From a virus, in IMG/VR virus record IMGVR_UViG_3300011116_000225, positions 1 through 64,000 of that record: a DNA stretch of 64,000 bases; one strand, 5' to 3'. The notes beneath the pieces were generated by a model that worked only from the letters and a program-made list of their open reading frames with translations, had not been told where the DNA came from and did no database searches. The position numbers and the translations under genes were made by a program. Positions 16,977 through 23,366 of the stretch are shown piece by piece (the first letter of the stretch is position 1; every line of letters begins with the position of its first letter).

Positions 16977-18209
16977 ATGATGGCGACAGAGGCATACACA
17001 GGAAACCCGAACATCGCAAGACAGGGTGCCAGAGCGCGTCAGATCGCCCAGGCACGCAATGTTTCAGACATTGCTGACCCGCGCACCTACGGGTTCATGC
17101 AGGGCCTTCTAGGCTCCACGCCTGACGAGTTGGGTTACAGCATATTCGATGACCCAGAGACAAGACGAGCTGCCCAGCAAGCTGCGGAAGTTGGCCTTGT
17201 TGGCGGTGGTCTGCTGCAAGCGATACCAGTCATTGGCCCAGCGTTGAAGGGTTATGGTCGCCTGGCTGCTGGTCAGGTCAACCGGGCCATGATGGGTGAA
17301 GGTGGTTTGCTGGGTCCGATCACGCCGCAGCCAATGTATGTTGTGCCGCCTGGGAAGAGTATTAATCCACTTAATCTGAACAAAGGAATTTACAAACCAG
17401 AGTTAACGATGGAGGAAATGCTCAAGGTCAAAGACATTCCTACTGTTGATCGAGTGAAGCAATCAATTGATTTGGTTGGCGAAAAAGAATTTGAAAAGAT
17501 GGTTAATGCTCAGTATAAAAAATATAAACCATCAGACCAAGATCAAGAGGCAATGCTTGTTGAGTCTGTAACTCTTGACATTCTTGGAAGAGCGCAAAGA
17601 TCCCCCTACCCCCAACAGGCAGCATTAGATCTTGCGCAGCAACGGGCCGCACTGCCTGTCAGTGAAGGTGGTTTAGGTTTGCCAGCGAACAATACGCCTG
17701 AGATGAGAGCGCAGGCGATGGGGTTTGATACCCCTGTTTATCATGCAACTGATGTTAATTTCACTTCAATAAATCCATCTGTCAAAGGAAAATATGGCGC
17801 TGGTGTTTATACAGCTACAACACCAAAATATGCGGAAATATATGCACAAGGTGAAAACGCAAGAACTCTTCCTTTAATGGCAAGAGGAAAATTAGCAAGT
17901 GATGATGAAAGAATTGCAATTGCAGATCAGATGCTTGAACAATATCAAACCAAAGAAGGTATGGATGTTCCTCTTTGGAAAAAAATGACAAAAGAAGAAT
18001 TAGCTAATAGAGGATATACAGGCGTAAGTATTGGAAAAGAAAGATTAATGTTCAACCCATCTGATTTACGCTCACGTTTTGCCGCATTTGACCCATTCCG
18101 CAAAGATGTGGCAACTGCAACGGCAATGGGGGTTGCACTGCCAGATCTGCTGGCAGCAGAACCTACGCCGCAACCTCAATCATCTGGGTTGCTATATCCA
18201 TTCCCATAA
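16977..18209 (+). CDS. Terminal ejection-cassette gene with ADP-ribosyltransferase-like domain
   Basis: 410 residues. Residues 1-110 are like the neighbouring ejection proteins, with a hydrophobic Gly-rich block (VGLVGGGLLQAIPVIGPALKG, about 72-92). Residues about 250-375 match the ART-PolyVal type of ADP-ribosyltransferase: VYHATD (254-259, His256), a G-x-G-V-Y strand and helix (272-290, Tyr278, YAEIYA) and the closing LMFNPSDLRSRF, AAFDP part (357-373). Such enzymes move ADP-ribose from NAD to a protein or nucleic acid. If ejected with the DNA, it would act on host targets at infection. The third catalytic residue is not certain. Bases 17350-18070 are far richer in A+T than the flanks. The last 34 bases overlap the convergent gene at 18176. 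Confidence 0.7.
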   Translation: MMATEAYTGNPNIARQGARARQIAQARNVSDIADPRTYGFMQGLLGSTPDELGYSIFDDPETRRAAQQAAEVGLVGGGLLQAIPVIGPALKGYGRLAAGQVNRAMMGEGGLLGPITPQPMYVVPPGKSINPLNLNKGIYKPELTMEEMLKVKDIPTVDRVKQSIDLVGEKEFEKMVNAQYKKYKPSDQDQEAMLVESVTLDILGRAQRSPYPQQAALDLAQQRAALPVSEGGLGLPANNTPEMRAQAMGFDTPVYHATDVNFTSINPSVKGKYGAGVYTATTPKYAEIYAQGENARTLPLMARGKLASDDERIAIADQMLEQYQTKEGMDVPLWKKMTKEELANRGYTGVSIGKERLMFNPSDLRSRFAAFDPFRKDVATATAMGVALPDLLAAEPTPQPQSSGLLYPFP

Positions 18210-18568
18210 AAAGCCGCCACCAGCGGATCACGTTTAATCTTTACTCTGCGGCCACGCTGCCGGGCCATTCTGAATGCCTTGTCATCGAGTGACTCTTTGC
18301 GCCGCCACTTGCGCACTCTGTCTGTTGAGCTGACAGGTGGCTGCCTCACGGCATCAACCCCGATGCCATACCGATAGACGGCCACAGGGTTGTGGTATCC
18401 ATCGAGCTTGACCCACTGCTGGATATGGACCAGGTTATCGTCTCTGAGTCTTTTAACCAGCATCCTGGCCGACCTGGGCGTGCAATAGATCGTCTCAGCA
18501 ATCTCTGTCGTGGTCATGCCAATGTCAGTGATTGCCTTGATGAGACGTGGCAGCCGGGTTGATTTCAT
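18176..18568 (-). CDS. Winged-helix-like DNA-binding protein, last gene of early operon
   Basis: 130 residues. Residues 3-60 (LIKAITDIGMTTTEIAETIYCTPRSARMLVKRL) read as a helix-turn-helix with a following wing (VHIQQWV, AVYRYGIG). The C-terminal 50 residues are very basic (RKWRRKES; RQRGRRVKIKRD). Likely a phage transcription regulator. Overlaps the 3' end of the ejection-cassette gene by 34 bases and its own upstream neighbour by 4. Confidence 0.7.
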   Translation of the reverse strand: MKSTRLPRLIKAITDIGMTTTEIAETIYCTPRSARMLVKRLRDDNLVHIQQWVKLDGYHNPVAVYRYGIGVDAVRQPPVSSTDRVRKWRRKESLDDKAFRMARQRGRRVKIKRDPLVAAFYGNGYSNPDD

Positions 18569-18834
18569 TTGGCAGCGGCAATGACTTCAAGCTCAAGGTC
18601 TTTGACCCTCTCGCGCAAGAGCTGGTTTTCATGCTCCATGTCCCGGTACTTGCGCTCCATGCGCTCACGGGTGAATGTCTCGCCATGAACGTACCCGATC
18701 AAGGTGCCATTGGTGATGGCCTTGCGAATGAGTTGCTCATACTCATGGCGGTTCAGCATGACCCCTGCCATGCCGCCAGGGGCACGCATCTTGTTGACCT
18801 CGAGGTCGATCTGGTTTTGCATGGATTCGCTCAT
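18565..18834 (-). CDS. Conserved small early protein with coiled-coil end
   Basis: 89 residues. The N-terminal half is conserved in unit B (IDLEVNKMRAPGGMAGV, NRHEYEQ) and includes a patch, TNGTLIGYVHGETFTRERME. The C-terminal 30 residues form a Leu/Glu coiled coil. The family is not recognised. Overlaps both neighbours by 4 bases. Confidence 0.7.
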   Translation of the reverse strand: MSESMQNQIDLEVNKMRAPGGMAGVMLNRHEYEQLIRKAITNGTLIGYVHGETFTRERMERKYRDMEHENQLLRERVKDLELEVIAAAK

Positions 18835-19046
18835 TGTTCCCTCGCTTTCAGCATGGCGTCTGCCATCGCGTATGCGTACTCAGCCGCTTTTTCAACGGGG
18901 CTACCAAGGGCGGTTCCCTGAGACTGAGCAAGCAGCCCTTGCATCGCTTTGGCTGCAAAGTAATCGCGCAAGGTCATGCCTTGAAATGCTGCCGCATGAC
19001 CGGCGCCTGTTTCTGGAAACACTGGAAATGCTGGATCGTTGTTCAT
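18831..19046 (-). CDS. Small early protein present only in unit A
   Basis: 71 residues from the ATG at 19046 (MNNDPAFPVFPETG). A common phage pattern follows: GMTLRDYFAAKAMQGLL, then AAEYAYAMADAMLKARE. Proteins like this are widespread in phages and prophages without a known role. The frame continues upstream to 19070, but unit-wide spacing and the usual MNNDPAFP start favour 19046. Missing from unit B, where its neighbours are joined directly. Confidence 0.65.
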   Translation of the reverse strand: MNNDPAFPVFPETGAGHAAAFQGMTLRDYFAAKAMQGLLAQSQGTALGSPVEKAAEYAYAMADAMLKAREQ

Positions 19047-19048
19047 GC

Positions 19049-19234
19049 TTAAACCCTCCAAACCAAACAATCCAATGCCACCACGATCAGGCCAATGAGA
19101 CTGATCACGCGAATGATCTTCTCAGCGGTGCTGCACTCATGGACGTGGATCTCAATGGCCGCGCCATTCTCAAGTGAGTTGGGAAAGGCCTCTGTGAAGG
19201 TCCTGGGGAATTTTCGGGTTGTGTTGTTTTCCAT
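19049..19234 (-). CDS. Small single-span membrane protein of early operon
   Basis: 61 residues from ATG 19234 (SD AAGGAG lies 8 bases before it). A conserved soluble N-half (TRKFPRTFTEAFPNSLENGAA) is followed by a single hydrophobic segment at the C-terminus (IIRVISLIGLIVVALDCLVW). Almost identical in unit B. Possible anti-host membrane factor; function unknown. Confidence 0.7.
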   Translation of the reverse strand: MENNTTRKFPRTFTEAFPNSLENGAAIEIHVHECSTAEKIIRVISLIGLIVVALDCLVWRV

Positions 19235-19263
19235 GATGGGACTCCTTTTGGTTGGTTGCGTGA

Positions 19264-19440
19264 TCAAATGACACCTCTCATTTCTTGAGGCATCACGCCT
19301 CTCATTTCCCAGCCTGCCAGGAAATAATTCCATCTGCCCTGCATGGCGGGATTAGAGTACTTGTCGCCTGTCATGGCCAGGTCGGCCTCGGTGTAGCCTT
19401 TTGATGACATCAGTGCGTGGAAAACTTGTCGTGCTTTCAT
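19264..19440 (-). CDS. Small early protein, 58 residues
   Basis: Below the usual length cut-off but supported by a homologue in unit B (54854-55006). Shared residues include MKA-QVF-ALM-SKGYT-ADLA, then RWNYFL-GWEMRGVM. The copy here continues 8 residues further because the stop seen in B after GVM is absent. No known family. Confidence 0.6.
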   Translation of the reverse strand: MKARQVFHALMSSKGYTEADLAMTGDKYSNPAMQGRWNYFLAGWEMRGVMPQEMRGVI

Positions 19441-19829
19441 GTGTTTTCCTTTATGCCGTGTGCGGCTTCAATCTGTCGCACCCATGTTTTGCATTGCTCT
19501 TGGCTTAACCAATTGGGGCAGTTCATGTAAATCTGCTCATCTGTCAGCGGCTTGCGCTGTGGTGGGGATGTGTAGAGCGGTTGTGGTTTGCTGTAAATGA
19601 CATTTGGTTTGTTCAGCCACATTAATTCGCCGTGCGTCCCAATACACGCCACAGGCTCTTGCTCAATCTCTTGCCCAAGCCTTTGCACTTCACGCATGGC
19701 GTGTTCTGCCAATGCTTCATTGAGGGCAGACCTTACTTTCGCTCGTAGTTCGGCATATCCGTCATCCGTGTGGTGCATGGTCGCCAAATCAAGCGCCAGC
19801 TTCATGGCATTTAGTTGTTGTGGTGTCAT
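19437..19829 (-). CDS. Early protein found only in unit A
   Basis: 130 residues from ATG 19829 (MTPQQLNAMKLALDLA). Ends overlap neighbours by 4 bases. The C-terminal half has the pattern PVACIGTHGELMWLNKP, then PQPLYTSPPQRKPLTDEQI, seen in many phage early proteins of unknown role. Charged helical N-half. Confidence 0.65.
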   Translation of the reverse strand: MTPQQLNAMKLALDLATMHHTDDGYAELRAKVRSALNEALAEHAMREVQRLGQEIEQEPVACIGTHGELMWLNKPNVIYSKPQPLYTSPPQRKPLTDEQIYMNCPNWLSQEQCKTWVRQIEAAHGIKENT

Positions 19830-20095
19830 GCTTGTCCCCTTGCTTCGATTGCCTCTATACACGCCGCAACAGCATGACGCTCCTTAAAACTTGACAATGG
19901 TTGCCCAGTGGCATATTTAGAAGACAAAAAAACTTTGAACAACTTTTTGCACTCTTTCACACACCTCTCACGCTCTATTGCTGTGGCTTTTTCTTCAACC
20001 AATGCGGCAAACTCTTCAGCCGCCTTTAGCCAGTGTGGGTGCTGTATTGGAAAACCAACCTGCTTTGCAAGTGCAATGATTTCATCTTGTGTCAT
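19826..20095 (-). CDS. Early protein found only in unit A
   Basis: 89 residues, helical. Opens with MTQDEIIALAKQVGF and PIQHPHWLKAAEEFAALVEEK. Two cysteines (VKECKK, AACIEA) and a basic middle. Start overlaps the downstream gene stop. It resembles short helical proteins common in beta- and gammaproteobacterial phages; no function known. Confidence 0.65.
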   Translation of the reverse strand: MTQDEIIALAKQVGFPIQHPHWLKAAEEFAALVEEKATAIERERCVKECKKLFKVFLSSKYATGQPLSSFKERHAVAACIEAIEARGQA

Positions 20096-20241
20096 AACTT
20101 CACTCCTTCATACCAACCCTCGACATATGCCTCATGGAATCCCCAAGCGAATAGCCAAGTCCAACTGAGCTTTTCATCGCGGGGGTAAGTAATCTTGGCC
20201 ATCAACAGGCACAAGTCTTTGCTTGGTGGCGGCGCTTTCAT
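20092..20241 (-). CDS. Very small early protein, 49 residues, unit A only
   Basis: Read directly from the strand: starts MKAPPPSKDLCLLMAKI and is rich in Trp (WTWLFAWGF, EGWYEG). Its start and stop overlap both neighbours by 4 bases, the same coupling seen along this operon, which supports it as a gene. No homologue in unit B. Confidence 0.55.
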   Translation of the reverse strand: MKAPPPSKDLCLLMAKITYPRDEKLSWTWLFAWGFHEAYVEGWYEGVKL

Positions 20242-20486
20242 TGGTTGCGCTCCTTTAATGCTTGTTCAATGGATCTCGCAAATCGCACTCTAAAGTTTGG
20301 CACTACCCCAACAAAATTTTCGTTTGCGACCTTATCGGCAATGGTTTCAATCTCCTCATCAGTCAGCCCAACCCATGTGCGCTTTAAACACAGAGGCCAC
20401 ACTTGACCAAGCGGGGTGAACAAAGGGCAGTCTCTGTCTGTGCTGACCACGCCATTAGACGGGTCATGCCATGCAATTGGTTTCAT
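20238..20486 (-). CDS. Small early protein with GLTDEEI motif
   Basis: 82 residues from ATG 20486 (MKPIAWHDPSNGVVSTDRD). The segment RTWVGLTDEEIETIADKVANE occurs in many phage early proteins; unit B's 54546 gene carries a related GLTDREI. An SD (AGGAG) lies 11 bases before the start. Function unknown. Confidence 0.6.
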   Translation of the reverse strand: MKPIAWHDPSNGVVSTDRDCPLFTPLGQVWPLCLKRTWVGLTDEEIETIADKVANENFVGVVPNFRVRFARSIEQALKERNQ

Positions 20487-20524
20487 TGATTCTTGCTCCT
20501 TAATTTGTTTCTTGCGCCAGCCAC

Positions 20525-20632
20525 TCACAGCGCGTGATACCCATAAAGGAAAAGCTCCACGGCCACCCGGCACAGGAACCCGATGAATGGCAGCATCACC
20601 GCCAAGAAAACACCAAACCTAAATGCGCTCAT
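20525..20632 (-). CDS. Tiny membrane protein, 35 residues
   Basis: MSAFRFGVFLAVMLPFIGFL followed by CRVAVELFLYGYHAL. One strong hydrophobic span. Kept in unit B with only three residue changes and the same neighbours, so it is under selection despite its size. Confidence 0.65.
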   Translation of the reverse strand: MSAFRFGVFLAVMLPFIGFLCRVAVELFLYGYHAL

Positions 20633-20787
20633 TTGCTTTGCTCCTTATGTTTCTGAATTGACTCACGCAGCTGCTGGCGCAGCCAGTTGACGCCGCCAAG
20701 ACGTTTCCATTCAGCATAGTGCGCCGGGATCAGTCTGGCGCTCACCGTGACGGCCACACTTGTCATCTCACTCTTGGGTCTGGGCAT
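20629..20787 (-). CDS. Small basic protein, possible ribbon-helix-helix
   Basis: 52 residues, MPRPKSEMTSVAVTVSARLI then PAHYAEWKRLGGVNWLRQQL. A short strand followed by two helices fits an Arc-type DNA-binding fold, but no decisive motif is present. Identical length in unit B. Overlaps the downstream gene by 4 bases. Confidence 0.55.
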   Translation of the reverse strand: MPRPKSEMTSVAVTVSARLIPAHYAEWKRLGGVNWLRQQLRESIQKHKEQSK

Positions 20788-20789
20788 GA

Positions 20790-21035
20790 TCACCTCCAGG
20801 CCGCGAGGGCCGTTGCAAGGTCTTTGGTGGACACGATAAGCTGATCAAGGCGCATGGACTCATCACGCACAACAAAGAGTCCAGGTCCTCGCTTGGTGCG
20901 TCCCCAGGCGTCTTTGCGGTTGACGTTTAACAACTCATTCTTGCGCACCGCGTTGTACACCTGATGGGTTGTGAACCCCTCATCGAGGCACTCGCGCATG
21001 GTCCGAGGAACCCGGCAAAAGTCACTGATCGTCAT
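20790..21035 (-). CDS. Early protein, probable DNA-binding
   Basis: 81 residues from ATG 21035; an ATG at 21044 is in frame but would touch the SD (GAGG). Residues about 10-40 (RTMRECLDEGFTTHQVYNAVRKNELLN) look like a helix-turn-helix, then a basic patch (KDAWGRTKRGPG). Conserved in unit B. Confidence 0.6.
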   Translation of the reverse strand: MTISDFCRVPRTMRECLDEGFTTHQVYNAVRKNELLNVNRKDAWGRTKRGPGLFVVRDESMRLDQLIVSTKDLATALAAWR

Positions 21036-21135
21036 CTTCTTCATCCTCTACTGGGGGTTCATCATCAGGGTTGTAATCTGCGCGGCGGGTGAGGATCTGT
21101 CCCCACCGCCACTCTTCATAATCTTCTTGGTACAT
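21022..21135 (-). CDS. Tiny acidic early protein, 37 residues
   Basis: Starts MYQEDYEEWRWGQILTRR and ends in an acidic tail (DDEPPVEDEEDDDQ). The core EWRWxQILTR and acidic tail are kept in unit B. It overlaps the next gene by 14 bases. Very acidic small early proteins can mimic DNA, but that is speculation here. Confidence 0.6.
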   Translation of the reverse strand: MYQEDYEEWRWGQILTRRADYNPDDEPPVEDEEDDDQ

Positions 21136-21145
21136 GGTTGGCCTC

Positions 21146-21373
21146 TCAGCGAGGCTTTGCACGCGCAATGACGGCACTGTCGATCCAGTCACCCATCTGA
21201 ATGGGCATCCACCCATTCTTTTGCTGACGACCACGGGTGAGGTTTGCCAGATGGCAATAGGTGCTGCCATTGCGCTCCGCGCCGATGCCGACAATGCGCC
21301 ATAACTCACCGGCATACACAATGATGCAGTCAACCTTGCTGCGGTCACCGATGGTTGCTTGTACTTCTGCCAT
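21146..21373 (-). CDS. First leftward early gene, variant A
   Basis: 75 residues from ATG 21373 with SD (AGGAG) 7 bases before it. Strand-rich (KVDCIIVYAGELWRIVGIGAE; CHLANLTRGRQQ), two cysteines. First gene after the leftward promoter. Unit B has an unrelated protein here (55699), so the slot is exchangeable. No family recognised. Confidence 0.6.
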   Translation of the reverse strand: MAEVQATIGDRSKVDCIIVYAGELWRIVGIGAERNGSTYCHLANLTRGRQQKNGWMPIQMGDWIDSAVIARAKPR

Positions 21374-21406
21374 TTCGTTTCTCCTGGTTGGGTTGTTGAT
21401 ATGCGG

Positions 21407-21434
21407 ATCATACACCGATTGACTATCTCATCAA
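21407..21434 (-). promoter_or_regulatory. Leftward early promoter with overlapping operator-like site
   Basis: On the minus strand: -35 TTGATG (21429-21434), 16-bp spacer, -10 TATGAT (21407-21412), 33 bases before the first early gene. The -35 lies in an inverted repeat (TTGA at 21419, TCAA at 21431), which could bind the Cro-like protein encoded just to the right. Unit B has a better version (TTGACA, TATGAT). Confidence 0.65.
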
Positions 21435-21466
21435 ATCCCCTACGCTACACTCAACTATTCCACCCG

Positions 21467-21572
21467 TACAATCAACCCGGCGGGTTCATCCTCCCGCTGA
21501 TTGCACCGGGCACTCCACCCGATGCGGTTGCCACTTAGGGGGCTGGGCAGCGTTGTCTGGCCCCCATTTTTT
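21467..21572 (+). ncRNA. Candidate small structured RNA with own -10 box and terminator
   Basis: TACAAT (21467-21472) could be a -10 box; the -35 is weak. The next 95 bases are non-coding but conserved in unit B. They hold a GCGGG/CCCGC hairpin (about 21480-21498), a CGGG/CCCG hairpin (about 21507-21521), and a terminal GGGGGC/GCCCCC stem (21538-21543 with 21560-21565) followed by TTTTTT. Unit B keeps or improves each stem. Confidence 0.5.
21538..21572 (+). terminator. Rho-independent terminator in the divergent control region
   Basis: Stem GGGGGC (21538-21543) with GCCCCC (21560-21565), loop of 16, then A and six T. In unit B the stem is a perfect 7 bp with seven T. It ends the candidate small RNA before the start of the regulator gene. 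Confidence 0.7.
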
Positions 21573-21616
21573 CATGGTCTTGCACAAGTTGTCAATTTGG
21601 GGTTAACATCCAAGAC

Positions 21617-21853
21617 ATGAAAACAACCGACAACCCCATCAAAGACGTGCTGGTCAAGGCCAGCGCTGCTGGCTACACAATGGCAGACGTGTGCCGGGTC
21701 GCGCAGATCGACCAGTCCCAGGTCAGTCGCTGGCTCAGTGGCCGCACCAAGCCCCTTTATGACAGCGTCAAGCGCCTCAATGACGCCACTGATGCCTTGG
21801 TAGCGGCCAGGCTTGAAGTGCTCAACAAGGCCATGGATGAGGCGCTCAAATGA
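21617..21853 (+). CDS. Cro/CI-type helix-turn-helix regulator
   Basis: 78 residues. TMADVCRVAQIDQSQVSRWLSGR (21-43) is a clear HTH of the Cro/CI type, with the recognition helix at SQVSRWLSG. Short, like Cro, with no dimerisation or cleavage domain of CI. It starts the rightward operon beside the divergent control region and overlaps the next gene by 4 bases. A TTGTCAA half-site lies 22 bases before the start. No good SD, so translation is probably weak or leaderless. Confidence 0.8.
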   Translation: MKTTDNPIKDVLVKASAAGYTMADVCRVAQIDQSQVSRWLSGRTKPLYDSVKRLNDATDALVAARLEVLNKAMDEALK

Positions 21854-22320
21854 GGCACATTGGCATCGACCCAGGTCTGTCTGGTGCTGTGGCCATCATC
21901 TCTGATGACTCACTCAAGGTCTTTGATATGCCCACCATGACTGTGGACAGAAATGGGAAGGCAAAGCGGCAGGTCAGCGCAAATGAGCTGGCCGAACTGC
22001 TGAACCTGTACGCAGGCAAAGACTGCCATGTTTACGTTGAGCGCGTCTCAGCCATGGCCGGGCAGGGCGTGACAAGTGTCTTTTCGTTTGGCCGGTCATT
22101 CGGGATGATCGAGGGAATCTTGGCAGCGCTCAAGATGCCCGTCACCTTTGTGGCACCTGCCACTTGGGTCAAGGGTGTTGGCCGTGGCCCTGGCAAAGAT
22201 GCCAGCCGGGCCAGGGCAATGGAGCTTTTCCCCAATTACGAATACTTCTTCAAGCGCGTCAAAGATGATGGCCGTGCTGACGCTGCACTCATTGCACATT
22301 GGGGGTGTAAACATGGCTAG
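21850..22320 (+). CDS. RuvC-like Holliday junction resolvase
   Basis: 156 residues with the RuvC/RNase H-fold acidic residues: D7 in GIDPGLSG, E64 in VYVERV, D140 and D144 in DDGRADAALIAHW. Cuts branched DNA during recombination or before packaging. Overlaps the upstream regulator by ATGA and the PAPS-reductase-like gene by 8 bases. Confidence 0.88.
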   Translation: MRHIGIDPGLSGAVAIISDDSLKVFDMPTMTVDRNGKAKRQVSANELAELLNLYAGKDCHVYVERVSAMAGQGVTSVFSFGRSFGMIEGILAALKMPVTFVAPATWVKGVGRGPGKDASRARAMELFPNYEYFFKRVKDDGRADAALIAHWGCKHG

Positions 22321-23143
22321 CCCATTCATCATTGATGGCCCAACTTGCATCAGCTTTAGCGGTGGCAGGACCAGCGCATATATGCTTTGGCGGGTGCTGC
22401 AAGAGCACGGCGGGAAACTGCCAGAGGAGGCCATTGTGTGCTTTGCCAACACTGGCAAAGAGGATGAGGCCACCTTAAGGTTTGTCCAGGCCTGCTCTGA
22501 CAAATGGGGCGTTGAGATCCATTGGGTTGAGTATCGCGATGCAGACCCTGCCTTTGTGCGCGTTGACTTTGAAACCGCCAGCAGAAATGGTGAACCATTC
22601 GAGGCGCTCATTCGCAAGCGTCAGTATCTGCCCAACCCGGTGACAAGATTTTGCACGTCAGAGTTGAAGATTCGCACCATTCACAAGTACTTGAAGTCAA
22701 TTGGCTGGGATGACCATAACGAAACCATGGACTGGGTTGGCATGAGAGCTGACGAGCAAAGACGTGCCGCGAAGATTGCCGACAAGTCAAGGATTCCACT
22801 GGTGACTGCTGGCGTGACAAAAGAGACTGTTGGCGAATTCTGGCGCAATCACTCTTTCGACCTTATGCTGCCAAACAACAATGGCGTGACCATGCATGGG
22901 AACTGTGATCTTTGCTTTTTAAAGGGTGGCGCACAGGTGCTATCTCTAATTGCAGAAAAGCCAGAACGTGGTATCTGGTGGGCCAAAATGGAGGCGTTGG
23001 CGTTGGCGTTGGCGTCCAAGCCAAGCGGTGCGGTGTTTCGTTCCGACCGCCCATCTTATTCCGCAATGATGCAATTCGCATCAGAACAAATTGATATGTT
23101 TGACCCCAATGAAGAAGCCATTGCGTGCTTTTGTGGAGACTGA
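22313..23143 (+). CDS. PAPS-reductase-like (adenine nucleotide alpha hydrolase) protein, unit A only
   Basis: 276 residues from ATG 22313; the frame is open upstream inside the RuvC gene but no start there fits. SFSGGRTS (14-21) is the PP-loop of the PAPS reductase/DndC superfamily. RFCTSELKI (112-120) and GNCDLCF (196-202) carry cysteines, and the C-terminus is ACFCGD; together these could bind a metal or Fe-S cluster. The phage proteins of this group are of unknown substrate, but relatives include the sulphur-transfer enzyme of DNA phosphorothioation. There are no other dnd-type genes here. It is inserted between two genes that are adjacent in unit B. Confidence 0.8.
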   Translation: MASPFIIDGPTCISFSGGRTSAYMLWRVLQEHGGKLPEEAIVCFANTGKEDEATLRFVQACSDKWGVEIHWVEYRDADPAFVRVDFETASRNGEPFEALIRKRQYLPNPVTRFCTSELKIRTIHKYLKSIGWDDHNETMDWVGMRADEQRRAAKIADKSRIPLVTAGVTKETVGEFWRNHSFDLMLPNNNGVTMHGNCDLCFLKGGAQVLSLIAEKPERGIWWAKMEALALALASKPSGAVFRSDRPSYSAMMQFASEQIDMFDPNEEAIACFCGD

Positions 23144-23144
23144 T

Positions 23145-23366
23145 ATGGATGACGCAGAACGCAAAGCCATGAGGGATCAGATCGTCTGGCTCACCCAGGA
23201 ACTCGAGAAGGCCCGGCGCGCCAACCAGGACAAGACGCTGCTGCTGAGTCGGATGCTCAGTCCCGAGGACCTAGGGCACGCAGTCAGCAATGAGGTGCGG
23301 CAATTGATCTACACAATTTTCATCAACGAACAGGATGCAGAAAGAGAATCATGGAGCAAAAAATAA
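23145..23366 (+). CDS. Small helical replication-operon protein
   Basis: 73 residues from ATG 23145. Charged helices (DDAERKAMRDQIVWLTQELEK, then HAVSNEVRQLIYTI). Overlaps the next gene by 16 bases. Nearly unchanged in unit B, where it follows RuvC directly. May be an accessory to the nuclease encoded next; no motif found. Confidence 0.7.
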   Translation: MDDAERKAMRDQIVWLTQELEKARRANQDKTLLLSRMLSPEDLGHAVSNEVRQLIYTIFINEQDAERESWSKK

